64,000 nucleotides of DNA from Pseudomonas gregormendelii (GTDB taxonomy: Bacteria > Pseudomonadota > Gammaproteobacteria > Pseudomonadales > Pseudomonadaceae): assembly GCF_017114825.1 (NCBI RefSeq), contig NZ_JADEVO010000025.1, forward strand, positions 1-64,000, given 5' to 3'. Made by a program: the position numbers and the translations under genes. Shown here piece after piece: positions 17,124 to 24,792 of the stretch. The notes under the pieces are model-generated. The model was not told the DNA's origin. It saw nothing but the letters and a program-made list of their open reading frames with translations, and did not search any database. Position 1 is the first letter of the stretch, and each line of letters opens with the position of its first letter.

Positions 17124-17873
17124 ATGGATAACACACATTCAGGGAAGCGACTGGCGCAGCCGGCATTGGCCAAGTGCCTGACGGCCGCCGCAATGATGAT
17201 GGTGCTGACCGCCTGCGGCGTCACCGACCGCGTGGGCAAGCGCGTCGACGACACCTGGGCCGGCGACATGCTGTTCGGCGATAACGAAAAGGTCATCCTG
17301 ACGTCTGACGGCGGCAATCAGCTCAACCCCGACGAGTCGGGCAAACCGCTGTCGGTGGTGCTGCGCGTGTACCAGTTGAGCTCGCTGGAGCGCTTTGCCT
17401 CCACCGACGCCGACTCGCTGTGGGACAACCCGCAACAAGCCCTTGGCAACACCCTGATCGAAAACCGCGAGATCACCCTGCTGCCCGGCATGGGTCAGGT
17501 CGATCGCTGGCCGTTGAACAAGGCGGCGCGCTACGTCGGGGTCGCGGCGTTTTTCCGCCTGGACGAGAACAGTCGCTGGAAGGTCGCGTTTGACGCCAAC
17601 TCCCTGCGCAAGGATGGCATCTGGTTTTCTTCCGATGGCTTGCGCGTGCTGGTGGACAACAACACCGTCAGCGCCGTTGGCGGCGTCGACGTGTTGAACA
17701 AGCCCAAGACCGCCGAACAACTGGCACAAGCTGCCGCGCAACCGGCAGAAGACAGCATGACCCAGCGCCTGCAGGACGCGGCCCTGGAGCAGGCGCAGGA
17801 CACCGCTACCAGCTCGGCGAAAAAAGCCACCGAATCAAAATTAAACTCTCTATTGGAAGGCGTTCATGAGTAA
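17124..17873 (+). CDS. tssJ: TssJ outer-membrane lipoprotein with long C-terminal extension
   Basis: A 249-residue lipoprotein. The signal ends in MVLTAC, with the lipidated Cys at residue 31. The core (LSVVLRVYQLSSLERF, REITLLPGMGQVDRW, YVGVAAFFRLDENSRWK) is the TssJ/SciN beta-sandwich that anchors the TssLM complex at the outer membrane and binds TssM. The last ~60 residues (from about 190) are Ala/Gln-rich and charged, an added helical tail that makes the protein longer than the 150-180 residues I expect for TssJ. ATG 17124 has GAAGGTGAG upstream, and the gene overlaps tssK by 8 bases. The reading frame also runs further 5' but only inside clpV. Confidence 0.92.
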   Translation: MDNTHSGKRLAQPALAKCLTAAAMMMVLTACGVTDRVGKRVDDTWAGDMLFGDNEKVILTSDGGNQLNPDESGKPLSVVLRVYQLSSLERFASTDADSLWDNPQQALGNTLIENREITLLPGMGQVDRWPLNKAARYVGVAAFFRLDENSRWKVAFDANSLRKDGIWFSSDGLRVLVDNNTVSAVGGVDVLNKPKTAEQLAQAAAQPAEDSMTQRLQDAALEQAQDTATSSAKKATESKLNSLLEGVHE

Positions 17874-19209
17874 GCAAAGCCGGGTGATGTGGTCGGAGGG
17901 CATGTTCCTTTTACCGCAGCATTTCCAATATCAGGACGAGTTCCACCAGCACCAGCTGGCGGAATCGACGCTGCGCAGCACGCCCTTCCATTGGGGCGTG
18001 CAGATGCTCCAGGTCGATGAAGAAGCCCTCGCGACCGGCTCGTTGCAGCTCAAGCGGCTCAAGCTGGTGTTCCCTGACGGCAGCCTGTTCGACGCGCCGC
18101 AGCACGACCCGCTGCCCGCCGCCCGGGACCTCAAGGACCTGCTCAAGAGCAACGACTTCAAGGTCTACGCCGCACTGAAACTGCCTGAACCCTTCGGCAT
18201 GAACTACGTCGAGGACGGCCAGGAACAGAAAAGCGCGCGGCGTTTTCGCAAGCAGTTCGACACCCTGCCGGACCTCAACGAAGGTGATCTGGAAAACGAG
18301 ATCACCAGCCTGCGCCTGAACGTGGTGATGCTGATCGATGGCGACAACCTCGACGGTTACAGCTACTGCCCGATCGCCCGGCTGTCGCGCAATAACATCG
18401 GCGGCTTCAACCTCGATGGGCATTTTGTCCACCCGACGCTGCATGTGGGCACTCACGAAACCTTGATCGGCCTGGGCAAACGTTTGCTCGGTGCCCTGCA
18501 CTCCAAGAGCGCCGCACTGTCCGGTCGGCGCCGCGAGCGTGCGGACCAGATCGCCGAGTTCGGCTCCAGCGACGTCACCCTGTTCTGGCTGCTCAACACG
18601 GTGAACCGCGCCCACCCCGGCCTCGCGCATCTGCTTGCCCACCCGCGCCTGCACCCCGAGCGCCTGTACTTGTTCCTGGCGGAACTGGCCGGTGGCTTGC
18701 TGACGTTTTCCCTGGACACCCAGCTCAACGATATCCCCGAGTACGACCATCACGACCCGGCAGCGTCCCTGGTCAAGCTCGACGAGATGATCCGGGTGCT
18801 GCTCGACAATGTCGTGCCGAACCAGTGCGTGGTGATCAACCTGACCCAGACCAAGCCGTCGTACTGGCAGGGGCAGTTGCTCGACCCGCGCCTGGCCGAT
18901 GCCGACTTCTATATTTCGGTGCACGCCGACATGCCCGGTTCCAGCCTGCTGGAACTGGTGCCACGGGCGTTCAAGGTGGGCTCGCCGGAAGACATCGAAG
19001 TGGTGGTCAACAGCGCCATGCCCGGCGTCACGCTCAACCACTCGACGCGCCTGCCGAATGCGATTCCTGTGCGCCTGGACAACCACTATTTCTCCATCGA
19101 GCCCCATGGCCGCGTGTACGAACGAATGATGAGCGCCCAGGCCATCTCGTTCTACGCACCCAGCGCCTTTACCAATCTCAAGCTTGAACTGATGGCGGTA
19201 CTCAAATGA
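17866..19209 (+). CDS. tssK: TssK baseplate adaptor
   Basis: A 447-residue TssK family protein. It begins with SRVMWSEGMFLLPQHFQYQD, the classic TssK N-terminus; the remainder has the two-domain receptor-binding-protein-like layout (GGFNLDGHFVHPTLHV, LLELVPRAFKVGSPEDIE). It connects the TssEFG wedge to the TssL/TssM membrane complex. It overlaps tssJ upstream, and its stop overlaps the tssL start (ATGA). Confidence 0.95.
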   Translation: MSKQSRVMWSEGMFLLPQHFQYQDEFHQHQLAESTLRSTPFHWGVQMLQVDEEALATGSLQLKRLKLVFPDGSLFDAPQHDPLPAARDLKDLLKSNDFKVYAALKLPEPFGMNYVEDGQEQKSARRFRKQFDTLPDLNEGDLENEITSLRLNVVMLIDGDNLDGYSYCPIARLSRNNIGGFNLDGHFVHPTLHVGTHETLIGLGKRLLGALHSKSAALSGRRRERADQIAEFGSSDVTLFWLLNTVNRAHPGLAHLLAHPRLHPERLYLFLAELAGGLLTFSLDTQLNDIPEYDHHDPAASLVKLDEMIRVLLDNVVPNQCVVINLTQTKPSYWQGQLLDPRLADADFYISVHADMPGSSLLELVPRAFKVGSPEDIEVVVNSAMPGVTLNHSTRLPNAIPVRLDNHYFSIEPHGRVYERMMSAQAISFYAPSAFTNLKLELMAVLK

Positions 19210-19925
19210 CTGAAGCCGTAATGCAAGGCGCCGTGGCAGCCGCCACCGACAAACCGGTGCTCAAGGACCTGGTGCAGGACTTCATCAGCATGGCGCTGAT
19301 CGTGCGCAAGGGCCGTCAGGTGACGTCGGTCACCGCGTTCGAGGCCAGCGTCGACACCTTCTTCGCCACCCTGGAGCGCGAAGCCCGCAGCGCCGACTAC
19401 AGCGTTGAACAGGTCAAGGACACCCAATACGCCCTGTGCGCATTCCTCGACGAAAGCGTGCTGCGCGCCGAAGACAAAGACAATCCGCTGCGTCGCCACT
19501 TCGAGCTGCAGCCGTTGCAGTTCCGCTATTTCGGCGTGCACCTGGCCGGCCAGGGTTTCTTCGAGAAAATCGATTCGCTGCGCAGCGACGTCAAGCAGAA
19601 TCTCGACGTGCTCGAGGTGTATCACCTGTGCCTGGCACTGGGTTTCGAGGGCAAATTCGCCGCCGGAGAGAAAGACCAGCTGCGCTACCTGGCCAACACC
19701 CTGGGCCAGGACATCGCGCGCTACCGCAAGAGCCCCAAAGCCCTGTCGCCGGATTGGGCCCTGCCTGACCAGGTGTCGCAGATGCTGCGCTACGAAGTGC
19801 CTGTCTGGGTCTACCTGGCCCTGATCGCGCTGGTCTGCGTCGGGGTTTACCTGACGCTGGACTGGCTGTTGGCCAAGGACGTCGCCGCTTTGTCCGAACA
19901 AATCAGCCAGCTGTTCAGTGCCTGA
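19206..19925 (+). CDS. tssL: TssL (DotU/IcmH-like) inner-membrane protein without OmpA domain
   Basis: A 239-residue DotU-family protein. The cytosolic helical domain has LKDLVQDFISMALIVRKGRQ and QYALCAFLDESVLRAED; the single membrane helix is at about residues 197-220 (VYLALIALVCVGVYLTLDWL), followed by a very short periplasmic tail. It therefore lacks the peptidoglycan-binding OmpA extension found on evolved TssL proteins. It pairs with TssM in the membrane complex. The OmpA function may be supplied in trans by the IcmF/OmpA protein at 24789. Confidence 0.95.
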   Translation: MTEAVMQGAVAAATDKPVLKDLVQDFISMALIVRKGRQVTSVTAFEASVDTFFATLEREARSADYSVEQVKDTQYALCAFLDESVLRAEDKDNPLRRHFELQPLQFRYFGVHLAGQGFFEKIDSLRSDVKQNLDVLEVYHLCLALGFEGKFAAGEKDQLRYLANTLGQDIARYRKSPKALSPDWALPDQVSQMLRYEVPVWVYLALIALVCVGVYLTLDWLLAKDVAALSEQISQLFSA

Positions 19926-19955
19926 ATCCAGGTCAGGTAATCGAGTCAGGAAGAC

Positions 19956-22900
19956 ATGAAGACATTATTGCGTTTGTTGAAAAGTTTTTGGTTTGTGGTT
20001 CCGGTCCTGTGGCTGGCGAGCCTGGCGGTCTGCTGGTTCGTGGCGCCGCACGTGAGCTGGCTGCGCGGTTATGCGCTGGAGGCGATGGCGATCATCAGCG
20101 CCTTCTATCTGTTGCTGATCGTGCTGCGCCAATACCAGCGCATCCGCGCCGAGCACAACCTTGAGCACCTGGTGCAGCTTGAAGTCGATCGCTCGCTCAA
20201 GTCCAACGGCGAATTCCGCGACCAGCAAGTGCTGCGCGAACGCCTCAAGCACGCCATCGCGATGCTGCGCACCGACCGCTCAGCCGGTGGTGGCGGCTCA
20301 TCGGCGCTGTCCGACCTGCCGTGGTACCTGGTCATCGGCATGTCCGGCGCCGGGAAGACCTCGCTGCTGACCCGCTCCGGCCTGTCCGCAAGCATTGCCA
20401 ACAGCGCCAACGACACCCAGAGCGGCACCCAGCATTGCGACTGGTACTTCAGCCCCGAAGCGGTGTTGATCGACACGGCCGGGCGTTACCTGCGCGACGA
20501 CCAGTCCGCCAGCGAATTCGCCGCCTTCCTGCGCATGCTGAAAAAGCAGCGCAGCAAGGCCGCCGTCAACGGCCTGGTACTGGTGGTGAGCCTGCCGGAA
20601 TTACTGGCATCGAGCGCTGGGGAGCGTCACACGCTGGCGGCGCAATTGGTCTCGCGCATCGAGGAATACACCGATTGCCTGGACGCCAACCCGCCGATCT
20701 ATCTGATGCTGAGCAAGACCGACCAACTGCCAGGTTTCAGCCAGGCCTTCGAAGGCCTGGACCTCAACGAGCGCCAGCAACCCCTGGGCATGACCTTCGG
20801 CCTGTCGGAGATCCGCAACCAGGGCCTGCGTCCGGTGCTGGATGCCAAGCTGGCCAACCTGCACAGCCACATCCGCCGTCACGTCGACGCGCAGATGATT
20901 GCCCTGGGCGCCGATGCCAACAGCGCGCTGCTGAATTTCCCGAACTATTTCTCCGAGCTGTCAGCGGTGCTGGAGCAGTTCCTCCAGCACTTCGCCGATC
21001 ACCGTCATGCCGGCGCGCCCCTGCTGCTGCGCGGCCTGTATTTCACCAGCGCACTGCAGACCGACCAGCAACTGAGCCAGGTGTATGAAGACGACCTCGC
21101 CGAGTCGTTTGCCCTGCAACCGCATGCCGGGCAGGACGCGGACAGCGACGGCAGGAAAATCAGCGACCGCAGCTACTTCATCACCGATACCTTTCGCCGG
21201 GTGATTTTCCCCGACCGCGACCTGACGCTGTACCAGTCGCGCCAGGGCCACAATAAATCCCTGAGCCCTGTGCTGCTTGGCGTGGCGCTGCTGGCCGGGC
21301 TGGGGTTCATTGGCTGGCAGGCGCTGTCGTACCAGAACAACCGCCAGTGGCTGGCTTCCTTGCGCGATCAGTTGAATCAGCTGCAGCAGTCCCCGGACCG
21401 AGCGCAATTGCTCGCCTCGGGCCAGGGCCTGGAATTGCTGCGCAATCAGCTCAGCGCCATCGAGAAACACCGCGCCCAGGGCGTGCCGCTGCAACTGAGT
21501 GCCGGCCTGTACCGTGGCGATGACATCTACCAGGTCGCGCAAAATGCCTATCTGCAGCAACTGCGCTCCCAGGCACTGGAACCGGTGACCTTGCAGTTGC
21601 AATTGCAGATGCGCGCATTCAACGAATTCGCCAGGACCATGGACCCGCAAAACGCCCTCGTCGCCGCACCGGCCAAGGCCGGCAGCACCAAAGCCAAGGC
21701 GCAGTCCCAGGGCTTGAAACTGCCCACCCGCCTGAGCAGCGTGCCGCGCAGTGCCGGTGAAGTCAGCAGTCGCCTGAGCGGCAGCGCCAGATCTGCTGCG
21801 ACCAAGGTGCGGGGCGATGCGATAAACAGCCTGCGCAACCCGGCCACCGCCAGCGATGCCGCCGATCTGTCGGCGACGACCGGTGGGCTGTCGTTGTCCG
21901 AGGAAATGCTCGGGCGCCTGGACGAGCGTCAGGTCGAGTCGATCATCGAATCCTACAACGCGCTGAAGCTGTACCTGATGCTGACCCAACCGGACTCGCA
22001 CCCGGAGCCGGAGTTCGTCGGGGCTGCTTTCCCGGCCGCCTGGGCCAATACCGCGACGGCGCAGAACCCGGTGAGCACCGAGGTGATCCAGGACAACGCG
22101 CCGGTTTACGTCCAGCTGCTGAAAAACCGCCAGGCGCCTACCCTGCCGCGCAACGAACAGTTGATCAGCGAAACCCGCAACAGCTTGAAGTCATTCATGA
22201 TCTCCAGCTCCCTGGTGGACCGCGAATACCTGCGCCTGCAACTGGAATCCAGCCGTCAGTTCCCCGCCGTCGGCCTGAGCGATCTGGTGCCCTTGCCCGG
22301 TCGTCAATTGCTCTACGGCAGCGAGGCCGTGCCGGCGATTTTCACCCGCCAGGGCTGGGAGCAGTTCGTCAAGCCGGAGCTGATCAAGCTGGTCTCGGGC
22401 AACCTGCGCAACGAATCGGACTGGGTACTTGACGGTGAAGGCGGCGACAGCCTGGTGCAGAAAGCCAACTTCATCCGCGAGTTCATGACGCGCTACAAGC
22501 GCGACTACACCCAGGCCTGGTACGGCTTCATCGACAGCGTCGGCGTGCGCCATTTCACCGACATGGCCAACGCCACCCAGCAACTGTCGCTGCTCAGCGA
22601 CGTGCAGAATTCGCCAGTGAAAAACCTGCTGGCGGCGGTCAACGACAACACCCAATGGGACGTGCCGGCACCGCGCACCACCGAGCAACCGGGGATCAAG
22701 CGCGATGACGGTTTCTGGGGCAAGGTCTCGGGCATTTTCGATGGCCAGGACACTTCACCCAACGCGCTGATTTCACCGCTGCCAGCAGTGGATGATGGCA
22801 GCCTGGCCAAGCGCTTCGAGCCGGTATCGCGAGTGTTCGCGGTGCAGAACGCCGAAGGCGCCGACAGCACCATCATGGATCGCTACCTGGCAGCGCTGCG

Positions 22901-23834
22901 CAAGCTCAAGGTGCGGATGAACAACATCCAGCGCTCCCAGGACGTGGGTAAAAGCAGCAAGCAGCTGATCAGCGAGACCCTGGAAGGCCAGCAGAGCGAA
23001 GTCACCAGCGTGCGCAACTACGTCGAGACCACGGTGGATACCAGCCAGGGCGGCCTGTCGAGTTCGCTGCAAGGGCTGTTCAGCCTGCCGATCCAGTTCG
23101 CCTGGGAGACCCTGCGCGACCCGGCCGGCGAACAGATCGCCAAGGCCTGGGCGCAACAGATTTCCAAGCCCTGGGAACAGGTCATGGCGCACCGCTTCCC
23201 GATTGCCGCTGGCAGTCGCAACGAAGCGTCGGTGAAGGATCTGCAGCGTTTCGTCGACCCCGAGTCCGGCCTGCTGCCGAACTTCAAGCGCAACGAAATC
23301 GGCAACCTGTCCGGCGGTGAAGGCCTGGGCATGAGCAGCGCGAGCAAATCGGCGCCGCTGGTCAACCCGAACATGGTCAACAGCATCGACAAGGCCAGCT
23401 CCCTGGGCCAGGTGATCGCCAGCCTGTCGGACCGCGAGAACGGCTTTGAAATCATGCTGGAACCTTCGGCTTACTTCACCGACATCATCTTCACCCTCGA
23501 TGGCCAGGTGCAGCATTACCGCAATGGCAAGACCAGCTGGAGCCGCTTCTCCTGGCCCGGCACTACCACCGCTCCGGGGGCACGCATGGACGTGGTGACC
23601 CTGACCGGCGAACGCATCACCGTGTTCGACTACCCTGGGCGCTGGGGCCTGCTGCGCATGAACGACAGTGCGCGGGTCAGTGACCTGGACGGCATCCAGC
23701 AACGCTTCAGCTGGAACACCGCCAGTGGCCAGGTCAGCCTCGCCGTGCGCAACTACGGCGGCGTCAAGCTGACTGACCTGGCCAACGTCAAGGCCTTGAG
23801 TTCGCTCAATGCGGCAGGCGGGCGGGTCCAGTGA
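19956..23834 (+). CDS. tssM: TssM (IcmF) inner-membrane NTP-binding protein
   Basis: A 1292-residue IcmF/TssM protein. It has membrane helices at about 8-30 and 38-60, a cytosolic NTPase-like domain with Walker A GMSGAGKTSL (about 128-137), VLIDTAGRYL and SKTDQLPGF, a third helix at about 436-456, and a large periplasmic region ending in the TssJ-binding beta-domain. It spans from the inner membrane to TssJ and forms the conduit of the membrane complex. A second IcmF-type protein is encoded 3 kb downstream in the same operon. Start ATG 19956 follows GTCAGGAAG. Confidence 0.96.
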   Translation: MKTLLRLLKSFWFVVPVLWLASLAVCWFVAPHVSWLRGYALEAMAIISAFYLLLIVLRQYQRIRAEHNLEHLVQLEVDRSLKSNGEFRDQQVLRERLKHAIAMLRTDRSAGGGGSSALSDLPWYLVIGMSGAGKTSLLTRSGLSASIANSANDTQSGTQHCDWYFSPEAVLIDTAGRYLRDDQSASEFAAFLRMLKKQRSKAAVNGLVLVVSLPELLASSAGERHTLAAQLVSRIEEYTDCLDANPPIYLMLSKTDQLPGFSQAFEGLDLNERQQPLGMTFGLSEIRNQGLRPVLDAKLANLHSHIRRHVDAQMIALGADANSALLNFPNYFSELSAVLEQFLQHFADHRHAGAPLLLRGLYFTSALQTDQQLSQVYEDDLAESFALQPHAGQDADSDGRKISDRSYFITDTFRRVIFPDRDLTLYQSRQGHNKSLSPVLLGVALLAGLGFIGWQALSYQNNRQWLASLRDQLNQLQQSPDRAQLLASGQGLELLRNQLSAIEKHRAQGVPLQLSAGLYRGDDIYQVAQNAYLQQLRSQALEPVTLQLQLQMRAFNEFARTMDPQNALVAAPAKAGSTKAKAQSQGLKLPTRLSSVPRSAGEVSSRLSGSARSAATKVRGDAINSLRNPATASDAADLSATTGGLSLSEEMLGRLDERQVESIIESYNALKLYLMLTQPDSHPEPEFVGAAFPAAWANTATAQNPVSTEVIQDNAPVYVQLLKNRQAPTLPRNEQLISETRNSLKSFMISSSLVDREYLRLQLESSRQFPAVGLSDLVPLPGRQLLYGSEAVPAIFTRQGWEQFVKPELIKLVSGNLRNESDWVLDGEGGDSLVQKANFIREFMTRYKRDYTQAWYGFIDSVGVRHFTDMANATQQLSLLSDVQNSPVKNLLAAVNDNTQWDVPAPRTTEQPGIKRDDGFWGKVSGIFDGQDTSPNALISPLPAVDDGSLAKRFEPVSRVFAVQNAEGADSTIMDRYLAALRKLKVRMNNIQRSQDVGKSSKQLISETLEGQQSEVTSVRNYVETTVDTSQGGLSSSLQGLFSLPIQFAWETLRDPAGEQIAKAWAQQISKPWEQVMAHRFPIAAGSRNEASVKDLQRFVDPESGLLPNFKRNEIGNLSGGEGLGMSSASKSAPLVNPNMVNSIDKASSLGQVIASLSDRENGFEIMLEPSAYFTDIIFTLDGQVQHYRNGKTSWSRFSWPGTTTAPGARMDVVTLTGERITVFDYPGRWGLLRMNDSARVSDLDGIQQRFSWNTASGQVSLAVRNYGGVKLTDLANVKALSSLNAAGGRVQ

Positions 23835-23865
23835 GCAGGCTGGCACTGAACCAAGGGCGCGGCCA

Positions 23866-24792
23866 ATGATTGGCTGCTTCGGCAAGGTGCCCGCGAGCCC
23901 GGACTTCGTCAGCCTGCACGGCGCGGCTGACGACGTCTGCGAGTTCGATGGCTGGCTGCAAGGCGCCCTCGCGGCCCTGCAGCATCGCGAAGACTGGCGC
24001 AGCCTGTTCGACGCCTTGCCGCTGTGCTTTTTCAGCTACCGCGCACGCAGCGGCAACTGGCTGCTGGGCGGGCTGATCAGCTCGATGGACGCCAGCCAGC
24101 GGCGCTACCCGTTCTTCATTTTCCAGACAGTCAAAGCCGCTGAAGCCGAGCCCTTCGTCAACCCCTTCACGTTGGGCGAGCTGTTCAGCGCGCAGATCAA
24201 GCCGTTGCTGCACATGGCGGCCCAGGGCGAAAGCACCGCGGTGCTGTTCGAACGCATCAAGGCCCTGCGCCCGCTGCAGGCCCAGGACTTCGACCTGTTC
24301 CGCCGGGTGCACGGCAAATTCCTGGTGAACTTCAACCTGCGCGACATTGCTACTGCACTGGAAGGCTCGTACCCGGAGTTCGTCACCAATGCCGTGCTGA
24401 CCCGTCTGCAAGCCTTGCACAGCCCCCTGCGACACGGCACGCCGATCGGCATCACTCTGCCCTTGCCGGCGGAGCGCGGTTTGAAGAACCCGACCGCCGA
24501 TCTTTGGCTCACCTGGCTCACGCGCATGACGCCGGGCAAGGCCGTGCCGCAGGTGAGCCTGCTGGCGGACGACTTCATGCGCCCGCGCCTGATCTGCTTT
24601 GCCTCACGCACCACCAGCAACGCCTACCGCGTACTCACCGGCTGCGGCGACCGCGCGCAGAGCTATGACGTGCTGGCGTCCTTCGATGCCTTTGACGAGC
24701 ACCACCTTGCACCCGCTTTTCCCGCAATCGACCGTCCCCTTGATGACGCCATCGACCGTTTTGTCGATGCCCTGGATTCGAAGTCTGTATGA
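23866..24792 (+). CDS. tagF: TagF T6SS accessory protein (DUF2094)
   Basis: A 308-residue TagF family protein with the signature N-terminus MIGCFGKVPASPDFVSLHG and SMDASQRRYPFFIF (about 85-98). TagF is known as a post-translational repressor of T6SS assembly that can act through or alongside the PpkA/PppA/Fha phosphorylation pathway. No ppkA, pppA or fha gene lies in this window. ATG 23866 (AAGGG about 9 bases upstream) is preferred over the longer frame that overlaps tssM. Its stop overlaps the next start (ATGA). Confidence 0.9.
   Translation: MIGCFGKVPASPDFVSLHGAADDVCEFDGWLQGALAALQHREDWRSLFDALPLCFFSYRARSGNWLLGGLISSMDASQRRYPFFIFQTVKAAEAEPFVNPFTLGELFSAQIKPLLHMAAQGESTAVLFERIKALRPLQAQDFDLFRRVHGKFLVNFNLRDIATALEGSYPEFVTNAVLTRLQALHSPLRHGTPIGITLPLPAERGLKNPTADLWLTWLTRMTPGKAVPQVSLLADDFMRPRLICFASRTTSNAYRVLTGCGDRAQSYDVLASFDAFDEHHLAPAFPAIDRPLDDAIDRFVDALDSKSV

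Noticed and set aside
22773..23885. 370-codon minus-strand frame opposite tssM
   Set aside because: Shadow frame of tssM, with the same His/Ala/Arg-rich composition.
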